DNA from: Spongiibacter tropicus DSM 19543
GTDB lineage: Bacteria; Pseudomonadota; Gammaproteobacteria; Pseudomonadales; Spongiibacteraceae
Length of the DNA: 64,000 nt
Direction: 5' to 3'
Assembly (NCBI RefSeq): GCF_000420325.1
Contig: NZ_ATUS01000005.1
Span: forward strand, 124,001-188,000
A program made the translations under genes and the position numbers. Below the pieces are notes generated by a model, which was not told the DNA's origin, searched no databases, and saw only the letters and a program-made list of their open reading frames with translations. Positions within the stretch are counted from its first letter, which is position 1, and each line of letters begins with the position of its first letter. Below are positions 43,794 to 52,767 of this stretch, one piece after another.

Positions 43794-43820
43794 TAAAAAA
43801 AGGGCCGCCGAGGCGACCCT
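43794..43820 (-). terminator. Rho-independent terminator after the acyl-CoA dehydrogenase gene
   Basis: On the minus strand AGGGTCGCC and GGCGGCCCT pair (one G-T) and are followed by seven Ts, 23 bases after the acyl-CoA dehydrogenase stop. Confidence 0.8.
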
Positions 43821-43842
43821 TTACAGACGGCGGTGGCTTGGC

Positions 43843-44991
43843 TTATTTCACCAGGTCACGGCCGATGATCAGTTTCATGATCTCGTTGGTCCCTGCGTAA
43901 ATACGCTGTACGCGAGCATCGGCAAAGGCGCGCGCGACAGGATATTCCCACATGAAGCCATATCCACCGTGTAATTGCAGGCACTCATCAATGACTTTGC
44001 ACTGCAGGTCGGTCGACATCAGTTTGCACTTGGCCGCCGCCACGGAATCAAACTTCTCTTCGACATGCAGCTGCAGGCAGCGATCCATATAGGCTTCGGC
44101 AACGGTCAGGTCGGTATCCATTTCCGCCAGTTTGAACTGGGTGTTCTGGAAGGTGGCAACGGACTTGCCGAAGGCCTTGCGCTCTTTCACATAGTCAATG
44201 GTCTGGTCGAGAATCGAGCGGGCATTGGCAATGGCATTGATCGCCACGCTCAAACGCTCCTGGGGCAGGTCCTGCATCAGGTACACAAAGCCCATGCCTT
44301 CTTCGCCCAGCAGTTGTTCTTTGGAAATGCGCACGTCCTGGAAGAACAGCTCAGAGGTGTCCTGCGCCTTCATGCCGACTTTTTCCAGGTTGCGGCCCTT
44401 GGTAAAGCCGGGGGTGCCGGTTTCTACCAAAAACAGGCTGGTGCCCTTGGCGCCCGCCGCGGGGTCGGTTTTGGCGACCACAATCACCAGGTCCGACAGC
44501 TGACCGTTGGTGATGAAGGTTTTGGATCCATTCAGAATGTAGTCGTCGCCATCTTTCACGGCGGTGGTTTTGATGCCCTGCAAGTCGGAGCCTGCGCCGG
44601 GTTCAGTCATGGCGATAGCGGTGATGATTTCACCGGTCACACACTTGGGCAGGTACTTCTCTTTCTGGGCCTCATTGCCGTAGCGCACGATGTAGGGAAC
44701 CGCGATATCAGAGTGCAGACCCCAGCCGATGCCGGTCAGGCCGCTGCGGCCGATCTCTTCATCGACGATAGCGTTGTAGCGGAAGTCGGCGCCGACGCCG
44801 CCGTACTCTTCACCGACGGTCGGCGAGAGAAAGCCCTGTTCGCCGGCTTTGATCCAGAGCTGGCGGTCGACATGGCCGTCTTTCTCCCACTGCGCGTGGT
44901 AGGGGGCTGCTTCGGTTTCCAGAAACTTGCGCACTGACGTGCGAAACATCTCGTGTTCTTCTTCGTAGACAAAGCGTGGCATGCCGCTCAT
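43843..44991 (-). CDS. Acyl-CoA dehydrogenase
   Basis: A 382-residue flavoenzyme of normal length. The three-domain layout is clear: helical N-terminus (EEHEMFRTSVRKFLETEAAPY), the FAD-binding middle with AMTEPGAGSDLQGIKTTA and FITNGQLSDLVIVVAKT, and the C-terminal helices ending QRIYAGTNEIMKLIIGRDL. It oxidises an acyl-CoA to the 2-enoyl-CoA and passes electrons to ETF. Chain length cannot be told. It is monocistronic, with a terminator following, and divergent from a hotdog thioesterase that may act on related CoA esters. Confidence 0.93.
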   Translation of the reverse strand: MSGMPRFVYEEEHEMFRTSVRKFLETEAAPYHAQWEKDGHVDRQLWIKAGEQGFLSPTVGEEYGGVGADFRYNAIVDEEIGRSGLTGIGWGLHSDIAVPYIVRYGNEAQKEKYLPKCVTGEIITAIAMTEPGAGSDLQGIKTTAVKDGDDYILNGSKTFITNGQLSDLVIVVAKTDPAAGAKGTSLFLVETGTPGFTKGRNLEKVGMKAQDTSELFFQDVRISKEQLLGEEGMGFVYLMQDLPQERLSVAINAIANARSILDQTIDYVKERKAFGKSVATFQNTQFKLAEMDTDLTVAEAYMDRCLQLHVEEKFDSVAAAKCKLMSTDLQCKVIDECLQLHGGYGFMWEYPVARAFADARVQRIYAGTNEIMKLIIGRDLVK

Positions 44992-45141
44992 TGCTGCTTC
45001 TCCTCTGTGTTAGAGTGCTGTGTTATTTTCACCTATGTTAACAGGGAAAACTTTTAAATCCAGCGCACAGCTATCTCCTGTGAATTAGCGGTTTAATCGT
45101 GTCCCGGCCATCTATATAAGTTTGCTGTTGAGGAATAGATC

Positions 45142-45567
45142 ATGAGCTTATGGAAGCAAGCGCGCAGCGTGGATGAAATGAATGCATTAATGCGCAATAC
45201 GCTGGCGGAAACGCTGGATATTCGGGTCGAAGCCATTGATGACGAGTCAGTGACGGCCAGCATGCCGGTCGACGCGCGCACGCACCAGCCAATGGGCATC
45301 CTGCATGGCGGTGCATCAGTGGCCCTGGCTGAAACGGTCGGCAGCATGTCGGCGGCGATGGCGGCAGAGGTAGGAACCGTCTGCGTGGGTCTGGATATCA
45401 ACGCCAATCATCTGCGAAAGGTGACGAGTGGCCGGGTGACCGGCGTCGCCAAGCCGATCCATATAGGTCGAACCACGCAGGTGTGGGAGATCCGCATTCG
45501 CGATGAGGCTGACCGTGACGTCTGTATTTCGCGTTTGACGATGGCGGTCATCCCCGGTTCGCTATAA
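45142..45567 (+). CDS. PaaI/EntH-type hotdog thioesterase
   Basis: A 141-residue single hotdog domain. The catalytic and CoA-binding region is QPMGILHGGASVALAETVGS (about 50-69), as in the PaaI, EntH and MenI group; GLDINANHLRKVTSGRVTG follows. It hydrolyses aromatic or other acyl-CoA or acyl-carrier thioesters in the cytosol. GAGGAA lies just before the ATG. The next gene, trmH, starts 25 bp later, so they may share a transcript, though the functions are unrelated. Confidence 0.88.
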   Translation: MSLWKQARSVDEMNALMRNTLAETLDIRVEAIDDESVTASMPVDARTHQPMGILHGGASVALAETVGSMSAAMAAEVGTVCVGLDINANHLRKVTSGRVTGVAKPIHIGRTTQVWEIRIRDEADRDVCISRLTMAVIPGSL

Positions 45568-45592
45568 TCGCCGGCTTTTATTGAGCACTATC

Positions 45593-46273
45593 ATGACTCC
45601 TGAGCGTTACCTGCGGCTGCGTGCGGTATTGGACCGCCGTCAGCCAGACCTGACCCTGATTACCGACAATGTCCATAAGGGACGCAATCTGTCTGCGATT
45701 GTGCGTACTGCCGATGCCGCGGGTATCGCCGAAATGCACGCGGTCATTGATGACAAGGATTACAAGGCATTTCGCGGGACTGCGATGGGCAGCCACAGTT
45801 GGGTAGAGGTCAAACGGCATCGCGATATTGGCGGGCTGATTACCGGCTTGCAGGCGCAAGGTGTGCAAGTGCTGGCCGCGCACCTGGACGAGTCATCGGT
45901 AGACTACCGCGAACCGGACTATACACGTCCGACCGCGGTGCTGCTCGGCGCGGAAAAGCGCGGCGTCAGCGCCGAAGCCTGTGCCCTGGCTGACGCGCAT
46001 ATCACTATCCCCATGATGGGTATGGTGCAGTCCTACAATGTGTCGGTTGCGGCGGGCATTATTCTTTCCGAAGCCCAGTACCAGCGCCAGCGTGCGGGGA
46101 TGTACGCCCAGCCGCGGCTGGATGCAGAAACCTACCAGCGCCTGTTGTTTGAATGGGCACACCCTGAGGTTCGAGACTTCTGCCGCCAGCGGAATCTGGA
46201 CTATCCGCCCCTGCGTGACGACGGAGAAATTGATGATCCCGCCGCCTGGTATCGGCGAATTCGCGAGGGCTGA
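45593..46273 (+). CDS. trmH: tRNA (guanosine(18)-2'-O)-methyltransferase TrmH
   Basis: A 226-residue SPOUT methyltransferase from ATG 45593, matching the E. coli start (MNPxRY... against MTPERYLRLR); a TTG four codons earlier is less likely. Motifs are RRQPDLTLITDNVHKGRNLSAIVRTADA (in parts: HKGRNLSAIVRTADA), VLLGAEKRGVS and the knot motif QSYNVSVAAGIILSEA. It methylates G18 in the tRNA D-loop. The C-terminal extension (LFEWAHPEV...PPLRDDGEI) is the usual TrmH tail. Confidence 0.95.
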   Translation: MTPERYLRLRAVLDRRQPDLTLITDNVHKGRNLSAIVRTADAAGIAEMHAVIDDKDYKAFRGTAMGSHSWVEVKRHRDIGGLITGLQAQGVQVLAAHLDESSVDYREPDYTRPTAVLLGAEKRGVSAEACALADAHITIPMMGMVQSYNVSVAAGIILSEAQYQRQRAGMYAQPRLDAETYQRLLFEWAHPEVRDFCRQRNLDYPPLRDDGEIDDPAAWYRRIREG

Positions 46274-46350
46274 TGACGCGTTCACCCCTCTGGGTGATGC
46301 CGCCTGCTTGCGGCTGGGCCATAGTGTTAAACAATAAAAAGGAGAGCACT

Positions 46351-47484
46351 ATGCCTGAATCAATGTCCCCCAATCCTGCTGCCGATGAGGCGCTGTCTGC
46401 TGTGATGAGCGGCGAGCTGTGGTCTGAATTCTGTGATCAGCTCAAAGCCGCCGGTCAGCAGATTTTGCGAGAAGAAGCCCCCGGTGACCCGCTACATCGC
46501 GCAGAAGGTTGGCGTTATCTCACCCGACTGACACGCATTGCCTTGGACATGTTTGTGGAATGCGCTGACGGCGATTTCCCGAGCTTTTATCGTCCTTCTC
46601 ACGAGACCGCCAAGATCGGGGCTGATAACCCGGACAATTATTACCAGAGAGCCGAGATCAACGGTGCCTACGATTACCGCATCACCGGTACGCGCGGCTC
46701 GGTCGCCTACCTCGGCTTTATCGCCATTGCCGGGGGGTATGAAGAAGAGGATGGCAATATGCGCTCGGTGGGTGCTCTGGATACCCACAGCGGCCTGGAA
46801 GTCGATGCCAACGGCAATATCGAAATTATCCTGTCTCGACAGCCTCACGAGGGGAACTGGCTGCCGATCACCGAAAATACGGTGGCGGTGCTGGTGCGCC
46901 AGACCTATCTCGATCGCAAAACCGAGCGAGCGGCGGAATTGAAAATTGAGCGCCTGCACCGCAACGGCGCCAAACCCGCGCCGCTGGACCCGGTTACCTT
47001 CGCTCGCCAGCTGCGCAGCACCGCGGCCTTCGTAAAAGGCACTGCCACCTTGTTTGCAGATTGGGCCGAGGGTTTTAAACAACACCCCAACACCCTGCCT
47101 GCGGCAGACCAGGAGTACTGCCAGAAGCTGGGCGGCGATCCGAATATTTATTACTACCATGGCTATTTCAATCTGGCTGATGACGAGGCCCTGGTGATCG
47201 AAGCGGATGAGATTCCCGATTGCGACAACTGGAATTTCCAGCTCAATAACTACTGGATGGAGTCGCTGGAATACCGCTACGTCGATATTCATGTGAACAA
47301 GCACACCGCTAAATACCGCCCCGATGGGGGTGTACGCATCGTCGTGTCGGCGCGTGATCCCGGCTGTGATAACTGGCTGGATACCACTGGACACCGCGAG
47401 GGCACCATGGCCTTCCGCTGGATTGGCGCCGACCGCATCGTCGACCCGCGTTGTCGCGTGGTCAAGCTTAGCGAACTTTCATAA
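46351..47484 (+). CDS. DUF1214 domain protein
   Basis: A 377-residue protein from ATG 46351 (AGGAGA upstream); a longer frame back to 46273 is not supported. The C-terminal half matches DUF1214 (NWNFQLNNYWMESLEYRYVD, GVRIVVSARDPGCDNWLDT, MAFRWIGAD), and the middle has YDYRITGTRGSVAYLGFIA. There is no signal peptide. The family's role is unknown; in marine and soil bacteria it often neighbours sulfotransferase-like and acyl-CoA genes, as here. It is 28 bp upstream of the sulfotransferase gene and probably cotranscribed. Confidence 0.82.
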   Translation: MPESMSPNPAADEALSAVMSGELWSEFCDQLKAAGQQILREEAPGDPLHRAEGWRYLTRLTRIALDMFVECADGDFPSFYRPSHETAKIGADNPDNYYQRAEINGAYDYRITGTRGSVAYLGFIAIAGGYEEEDGNMRSVGALDTHSGLEVDANGNIEIILSRQPHEGNWLPITENTVAVLVRQTYLDRKTERAAELKIERLHRNGAKPAPLDPVTFARQLRSTAAFVKGTATLFADWAEGFKQHPNTLPAADQEYCQKLGGDPNIYYYHGYFNLADDEALVIEADEIPDCDNWNFQLNNYWMESLEYRYVDIHVNKHTAKYRPDGGVRIVVSARDPGCDNWLDTTGHREGTMAFRWIGADRIVDPRCRVVKLSELS

Positions 47485-47512
47485 CAACAACTCAGTAGTA
47501 AGGATTTTGAAC

Positions 47513-48685
47513 ATGACAGAACAGGCCATTCCCGAGGTCGAGCTGAGTGTAGACGCGCTGCTGGCCGCCGCCAGTGAGGCCACCGGGCTGAGTGATTTTG
47601 GCGACGACAGCTTTCGCGAGCCCATGGCCGTGCTGGTCAAGGCGCTGAACGAAGAAGCGAACCTGAATGCGGCAGGTCGCTACGGGCAATACGAACGTAT
47701 TCTCAATATTTTGATCAACCGTCTGCGGGTAGAGGCGTGGATAGCCAAACACCCGGAAATTCTCGACGAGAAGGTGTTGGCGCCGGTGGTCATTATTGGC
47801 CTGCAGCGCACCGGTTCTACCTATACCCACCGCATTCTAGCCAGCGACCAGCGCTTTTTCGCGCCGCTGTGGTACGAGGTGCGTAATCCGGCACCCGCGT
47901 TGGATTGGGACTTCAAGAGCAAGGATGCGCGCATTACCTCCGCGGAGGCCGAAGTGGCGGCGATGCTGGAAGCGAACCCGGAGTTGGCCGCGATTCACCC
48001 GATGGACCCGGTGGCGGCAGATGAAGACATCATGCTGCTGGAGCACAGCTTCTACAGCACCATTCCCGATGCCTTTTGTAATGTGCCCAGCTATGGCCAG
48101 TGGAACGACAGCCACGACAACACGCCGGGCTACGAGTATCTGAAGCGTTTGCTGCAATGTTTGCAGTGGCAGAAAAAACGCAGTGGTCAGCAGGCGCAGC
48201 GCTGGCTGCTGAAAACCCCGCACCATCTTCACCATGTGGCGACGCTGTTAAAGGTGTTTCCCGACGCGAAAATCGTACAGACCCATCGCGATCCGCTGCA
48301 AACTATTCCATCCGCGGCCAGTATGAACTACAACCTGTGGATTATGTGCAGCGATGAGGTTGACCCGAAAGTCGTCGGCGCTCAGTGGGCTGAAAAATAC
48401 GCGCGGGGAACACGCCACACCATGGCGACCCGGCGGGCGCATCCCGAAGCATTTCTGGATGTGTGGTACAAGGACACCATCGACGATCCGCTGAAAACTG
48501 TCGAAAGGGTGTATGACTTTATCGGTATGCCGCTGACCGATGCCGCCCGCGATGCCATGGAGCGTTATCGCGAAGATAACAAGCGCGATGCACGGCCCTC
48601 CCACGACTACACGCTGGAGCAATTTGGCTTCAGCGAAGACCAGCTCAAGGCGATGTTTGCGGAGTATCGCGAGGCGTATCTGTAA
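47513..48685 (+). CDS. Sulfotransferase family protein
   Basis: A 390-residue protein from ATG 47513; the 63 codons open before it run inside the DUF1214 gene. The 5'-phosphosulfate loop is VVIIGLQRTGSTYTHRIL (Arg99-Thr-Gly-Ser-Thr103), and the 3'-phosphate region is LKVFPDAKIVQTHRDPLQTI. It belongs to the PF13469 group, which transfers sulfate from PAPS to an unknown acceptor. cysC and sat, which make PAPS, lie about 1 kb downstream, but a LysR gene on the opposite strand separates them. Its last 41 bases overlap the 3' end of that LysR gene tail to tail. Confidence 0.88.
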   Translation: MTEQAIPEVELSVDALLAAASEATGLSDFGDDSFREPMAVLVKALNEEANLNAAGRYGQYERILNILINRLRVEAWIAKHPEILDEKVLAPVVIIGLQRTGSTYTHRILASDQRFFAPLWYEVRNPAPALDWDFKSKDARITSAEAEVAAMLEANPELAAIHPMDPVAADEDIMLLEHSFYSTIPDAFCNVPSYGQWNDSHDNTPGYEYLKRLLQCLQWQKKRSGQQAQRWLLKTPHHLHHVATLLKVFPDAKIVQTHRDPLQTIPSAASMNYNLWIMCSDEVDPKVVGAQWAEKYARGTRHTMATRRAHPEAFLDVWYKDTIDDPLKTVERVYDFIGMPLTDAARDAMERYREDNKRDARPSHDYTLEQFGFSEDQLKAMFAEYREAYL

Positions 48686-49565
48686 GGGCCTGGCGGCGGC
48701 AGAGGTCGATCCAGTCTCTGACCGCCGCCTTGTCGTGACGCTTGCGCGGCAGGGCGAAATAGAATCGCCGCCGCATATCCCGTCGACTCAGTTTCAGCGG
48801 CACCAAGGTGCCGTTCTGAAAGTCCTTCTGTAATACCACCTGTGACAGACAACCGATGCCCAGCCCGGATTCCACGGCGCTTTTGATCGCTTCGTTGTGG
48901 CGGAATTCCCGGTAGATATTAATTTCCGGCAGCAGGCCTGCCAACGCTCGGTCGAAGGTGTGACGAGCACCGGAGTCGGGTTCGCGCAGCACCCAGCGTG
49001 CGCTCTTGATATCGCGATCGCTGAGGGATTGCTTCTCGGCCAGCGGGTGGCTCGCACTGCAGAACACAATCAGCTCGTCTTCCATCCAGGGAATCAGCTC
49101 CAGGTCGCGGTGCTGGACTTCACGCTCAATCATGCCGACATCCACTTCGTAGTTAAGCACCTTGCTGACCACCTCCGGGGTGTTGGCAGTGGTCAACTGC
49201 ACATCGGCTTCCGGGTAAAGACTCAAGTAATCGGCCAGATAACGCACCACAAGGTGGTTGCCGATGGTAAAGCTGGCGCCCACCTTGAGATGGCCCAGTT
49301 CGCCGTGGCTGCGCAGGCGCTGGTCAAACTCCTGGCAGTGCGCATAGAGCACCTCGGCGTCGCGACGCAGGCTGCGGCCCACGGCATTGAGGGACAGCTT
49401 GTTGCCCTGACGCTCGAACAGCGACACGCCGTAATTGTTCTCAAGAGCCTGAAGGGCTGCACTGGCGGCCGACTGGGACAGCTTGAGATCGGCGGCGGCA
49501 CGGGACACGTTTTCGTGGCGTGCCACGGCTAAAAAAATGCTCAACTGGCGAAGGGTGTAGTTCAT
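48645..49565 (-). CDS. LysR-family regulator (YeiE/CysB-like)
   Basis: A 306-residue regulator from ATG 49565. The N-terminal helix-turn-helix (LRQLSIFLAVARHENVSRAAADLKLSQSAASAALQALE in two parts) is followed by an effector domain (HLKVGASFTIGNHLVVRYLADY, NTPEVVSKVLNYEVDVGMIE, SGLGIGCLSQVVL). It resembles E. coli YeiE, linked to sulfite stress, more than CysB. It is divergent from cysC-sat with a 162-base gap holding a perfect 21-base palindrome (49595-49615), which suggests control of sulfate activation. Its 3' end overlaps the sulfotransferase gene. Confidence 0.85.
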   Translation of the reverse strand: MNYTLRQLSIFLAVARHENVSRAAADLKLSQSAASAALQALENNYGVSLFERQGNKLSLNAVGRSLRRDAEVLYAHCQEFDQRLRSHGELGHLKVGASFTIGNHLVVRYLADYLSLYPEADVQLTTANTPEVVSKVLNYEVDVGMIEREVQHRDLELIPWMEDELIVFCSASHPLAEKQSLSDRDIKSARWVLREPDSGARHTFDRALAGLLPEINIYREFRHNEAIKSAVESGLGIGCLSQVVLQKDFQNGTLVPLKLSRRDMRRRFYFALPRKRHDKAAVRDWIDLCRRQALTDTPRDTPQTSP

Positions 49566-49594
49566 GATGTTTGCCGTCGCATTGCTGGAAATTA

Positions 49595-49615
49595 AGTATC
49601 GATGAAATCGATACT
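49595..49615. promoter_or_regulatory. Perfect palindrome between LysR gene and cysC
   Basis: AGTATCGAT, three bases, ATCGATACT: a 9-3-9 perfect inverted repeat 30 bp upstream of the LysR start and 113 bp before the cysC ATG. LysR operators are often such dyads with T-N11-A cores. A role in cysC-sat control is inferred. Confidence 0.6.
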
Positions 49616-49727
49616 GAGTATAGCAACAAGTCGTTTTACTTGTAGTAGTCGGAGGCCTATGATGCCGCACTATCTCAGTGGCAGATCACTGCCCTTTGCA
49701 TACAGCCATTCCTATTCGGAGATCAGC

Positions 49728-50339
49728 ATGACAGAAGTGAAAGCGACGAATGTTCACTGGCACGACGGCGAAGTCAGCCGTGAAGATCGCAACGCCCTGC
49801 TTAAGCAGAAGGGTGTAACCCTGTGGTTTACCGGCCTGTCTGGCAGCGGTAAAAGCACCGTAGCCGTGGCGCTGGAGAAAGCGCTGATGGAGCAGGGCCA
49901 CCTTTGCTACCGTCTGGATGGCGACAATATCCGCATGGGTATTAACAAAAACCTGGGTTTCAGCGCTGAAGACCGCGCCGAAAACATCCGCCGTATCGGC
50001 GAAGTAGCCAAGCTGTTCGTCGATACCGGCGTAATCGTATTGAGCAGCTTCGTTAGCCCCTACCGCGCTGACCGCGACGCTGTGCGCGCTCTGCACGATG
50101 AAAGCGGCATGGATTTCGTGGAAGTTTACGTGAACGTGCCGCTGGAAGTGGCCGAAGAGCGCGACCCGAAAGGTCTGTACAAAAAAGCGCGTGCGGGTGA
50201 AATCAAAAACTTCACCGGCATCGACGATCCCTATGAAGCTCCAGAGAAGCCCGAGCTGGTGCTGAACAGCCATGAGCTGAGCCTGGAAGAAGAAGTGAAC
50301 GTACTGCTGGCCATGCTCAAAGAGCGCGGCGTTATCTGA
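49728..50339 (+). CDS. cysC: Adenylyl-sulfate kinase
   Basis: A 203-residue kinase from ATG 49728, which has GGAGA upstream; the frame opens earlier at 49602 but those codons cross the promoter region. The P-loop is GLSGSGKST (36-44), and [27 protein letters not shown] (in parts: [17 protein letters not shown]) is the APS-binding stretch. It phosphorylates adenylyl sulfate to PAPS. It precedes sat by 35 bp, forming a complete sulfate activation pair. PAPS could serve assimilation and the sulfotransferase. Confidence 0.96.
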   Translation: MTEVKATNVHWHDGEVSREDRNALLKQKGVTLWFTGLSGSGKSTVAVALEKALMEQGHLCYRLDGDNIRMGINKNLGFSAEDRAENIRRIGEVAKLFVDTGVIVLSSFVSPYRADRDAVRALHDESGMDFVEVYVNVPLEVAEERDPKGLYKKARAGEIKNFTGIDDPYEAPEKPELVLNSHELSLEEEVNVLLAMLKERGVI

Positions 50340-50374
50340 ACCCGAATCGACCGATGTATTAAGGGAGTTACTTT

Positions 50375-51562
50375 ATGATTAAGCCTCATGGCGCCGACGA
50401 ACTGAAGCCATTGTTCGTCTATGACACCGAGCAACACCATGCCCTGAACAAAGAAGCTGAAAGTCTGCCGTCTATCGTCGTCAGCTCTGCCGCCGCGGCC
50501 AACGCGGTGATGTTGGGTGGCGGTTACTTCACCCCGCTGACCGGCTATATGAATCTGGCTGATTCACTGAGTGTGGCTGAAAATCTGCACACCGCTGATG
50601 GCCTGTTCTGGCCTGTGCCCATTATCAACCTGATGCCCAGCGCTGAAGGCGTTGAAGCGGGCAGCCGTATCGCCCTGCGCGACCCTAACGTTGAGGGCAA
50701 CCCCGTTCTCGCCATCATGGATGTGGAGGCGGTTGAGAGCGTGAGCGACGAGCAGATCGACTTCATGGCCGAAAACATCTTCGGCACCCTGGACATGGAC
50801 CACCCCGGTGTGAAGACCTTCAAAAGTCAGGGCAATGTACTGCTGTCCGGTCCGATTCAGGTGCTGAACTTCTCCTACTTCCAAGACGACTTCCCCGACA
50901 CCTTCCGCACCGCTGTTGAAATTCGCAACGAAATGGCTGAGCGCGGCTGGGAAAAAGTCGTGGCTTTCCAAACCCGTAACCCCATGCACCGTGCGCACGA
51001 AGAGCTGTGCCGTATGGCGATGGAAGACCTGGGCACCGATGGTATTCTGATTCACATGCTGCTGGGCAAGCTGAAGGCTGGCGATATTCCTGCTCATGTG
51101 CGCGACGCGGCGATCCGTAAGATGGTGGAAGTGTACTTCCCCAAAAACACCGTAATGATCACTGGCTACGGTTTCGACATGCTGTATGCCGGTCCTCGCG
51201 AAGCAGTACTGCACGCGGTATTCCGTCAGAACTGTGGCTGTACTCACCTGATTGTGGGTCGCGATCACGCCGGTGTGGGCGACTACTACGGCGGTTTTGA
51301 CGCGCAGACCATCTTCGATGAGAAAGTGCCCGCCGGTGCCCTGGAAATCGATATCTATCGTGCAGACCACACGGCGTACTCCAAGAAGCTGAACAAGGTG
51401 GTGATGATGCGCGATGCGCCAGATCACGAGAAAGAAGACTTTGTTCTGCTGTCAGGCACCAAGGTTCGTGAAATGCTGGGCAACGGTATTGCGCCGCCGC
51501 CTGAGTTCTCTCGTCCTGAAGTGGCTCAGATTCTGATGGATTACTATCAGATTGAAGGCTGA
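50375..51562 (+). CDS. sat: Sulfate adenylyltransferase (single-chain ATP sulfurylase)
   Basis: A 395-residue ATP sulfurylase of the homo-oligomeric type rather than CysDN. Active-site motifs are Gln199-Thr-Arg-Asn-Pro...His-Arg-Ala-His (QTRNPMHRAHEE), the HLIVGRDHAGVG loop at about 290, and LSGTKVREML near the C-terminus. It makes adenylyl sulfate from ATP and sulfate. This form is used for assimilation in some marine gammaproteobacteria and, reversed, by sulfur oxidisers; no other sulfur-oxidation genes are present, and cysC beside it points to assimilation. A bidirectional terminator follows. Confidence 0.96.
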   Translation: MIKPHGADELKPLFVYDTEQHHALNKEAESLPSIVVSSAAAANAVMLGGGYFTPLTGYMNLADSLSVAENLHTADGLFWPVPIINLMPSAEGVEAGSRIALRDPNVEGNPVLAIMDVEAVESVSDEQIDFMAENIFGTLDMDHPGVKTFKSQGNVLLSGPIQVLNFSYFQDDFPDTFRTAVEIRNEMAERGWEKVVAFQTRNPMHRAHEELCRMAMEDLGTDGILIHMLLGKLKAGDIPAHVRDAAIRKMVEVYFPKNTVMITGYGFDMLYAGPREAVLHAVFRQNCGCTHLIVGRDHAGVGDYYGGFDAQTIFDEKVPAGALEIDIYRADHTAYSKKLNKVVMMRDAPDHEKEDFVLLSGTKVREMLGNGIAPPPEFSRPEVAQILMDYYQIEG

Positions 51563-51587
51563 TTTGCGGCGCTGAGCGCAAGCAAAT

Positions 51588-51623
51588 AAAAAGCCCTGCC
51601 GCGCGAGCGACAGGGCTTTTTTT
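51588..51623. terminator. Bidirectional terminator between sat and the porin gene
   Basis: AAAAAGCCCTG and CAGGGCTTTTTTT flank a 12-base loop, with A-run and T-run on opposite sides. It can end both the plus-strand sat and the minus-strand porin transcripts. Confidence 0.9.
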
Positions 51624-51642
51624 ATGGGCGGTGCGTGTAAGA

Positions 51643-52767
51643 TTAGAAGTAAAAGCCAAAGTTGATATTGAAGCGGGTATTCGCATTGCCGGCGTTTTCG
51701 CCCATGCTGCCGCCGATAAACGGCTGGTTTTCACCGTGTATCAGGTCGACATAGGTAAACAGGCTGCCTTTGCTGATCGACGCCCCGAGGACATGCATCT
51801 GGGTGTCGTCGAGTTGCCCCGATTTATTGCTGATCAGGCTGTTGTCCAAATAGAACGTCATCGTATCCAGCCCGGCCAGGGGCTTATCCCAGCGGTAGGC
51901 GATGTTGGCACTGTGAATATCCGCCTCGGCGGCAATACTGTCGAAGAAGGAATAGGCGCCCACTACCATACGCTCCGCGCCGTCGTCGCTGTTGTACTCG
52001 TAATGCCCGGTGGTAAGTTGCAGGTTCCAGTTGCCCAGATTGGCGTCCATATGGAGTGCATACGCGCCGTAATCGCCAGCGGACTGTTCCTGGTCATTGT
52101 GCAATTGTCCGTGCAACAGGGATACGCCCAACTGAACCTTGCGGTTTTCATCTTGCAGAACATTGCCCGCTAACCGCCAGGCCAAGGTATTACTCTCTGC
52201 CAGCGCACTCCCCGGTGCATCAAAGGTGCCTTCTCCGGCTTGTCGGCTGCCGACGACATCGTAGGAGTAGCGGTCGCTACGATTGTCGACATAGCCGTCA
52301 ATACCACCCTGTTCATCGTTCTTGAAAAGGGCGATCTGGCTTTCGATACGCTCGCCCTGATAGAGAAACTTCAGGCCGAAGTCGTAGTCATCTTCCAGTC
52401 CGACATAGTAATTGCTGCTGAAAAAGAAGCTGTGGGAGTTATAGCTGAGGTTGCCGAAGGGCACCTGGGTGATCCCCAGTTGTGCCTGCCATTCGGGATT
52501 GATCTGGTAGCCCAGCCAGGCGTGGTGCACCACTTCCATATACTGGTAGTAGCGCAGCTCCGCCGACAGCAGAATATTGTCCACAGTGCCATCAAAGTTC
52601 AGGCGGACCGTATCCAGGTCGAGGTCGCCGACCCGCTCGCGATTGCCGTTGTCGTAATCCTCGAAGGTATACTGAAATCGCACGGCGCCACCGACCGTAA
52701 TGTCGGTGGCTGCCGAAGCCGTCAATGGCAGCAGTGTAGCGGCCAGGCAGACGAGAGGCTTTTTCAT
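51643..52767 (-). CDS. Outer membrane porin-like protein
   Basis: A 374-residue protein with a signal peptide (LVCLAATLLPLTASAATD, cleavage after ASA) and a beta-barrel pattern of alternating residues throughout: GGAVRFQYTFEDYDNG near the start, FGNLSYNSHSFFFSS and WLGYQINPEWQAQLG in the middle. The C-terminus ends in FNINFGFYF with the terminal Phe needed for barrel assembly. It is a porin of the phosphate-selective/Gram-negative type. It follows the BetT gene with a four-base overlap, so it may provide outer membrane entry for the same substrate (choline or a betaine). That link is by context only. Confidence 0.82.
   Translation of the reverse strand: MKKPLVCLAATLLPLTASAATDITVGGAVRFQYTFEDYDNGNRERVGDLDLDTVRLNFDGTVDNILLSAELRYYQYMEVVHHAWLGYQINPEWQAQLGITQVPFGNLSYNSHSFFFSSNYYVGLEDDYDFGLKFLYQGERIESQIALFKNDEQGGIDGYVDNRSDRYSYDVVGSRQAGEGTFDAPGSALAESNTLAWRLAGNVLQDENRKVQLGVSLLHGQLHNDQEQSAGDYGAYALHMDANLGNWNLQLTTGHYEYNSDDGAERMVVGAYSFFDSIAAEADIHSANIAYRWDKPLAGLDTMTFYLDNSLISNKSGQLDDTQMHVLGASISKGSLFTYVDLIHGENQPFIGGSMGENAGNANTRFNINFGFYF

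Noticed and set aside
43773-43794. ATGGCC/GGCCAT hairpin as a plus-strand terminator
   Set aside because: The A-run that follows is the U-tract of the minus-strand terminator at 43794-43820, and no plus-strand gene ends just before it.
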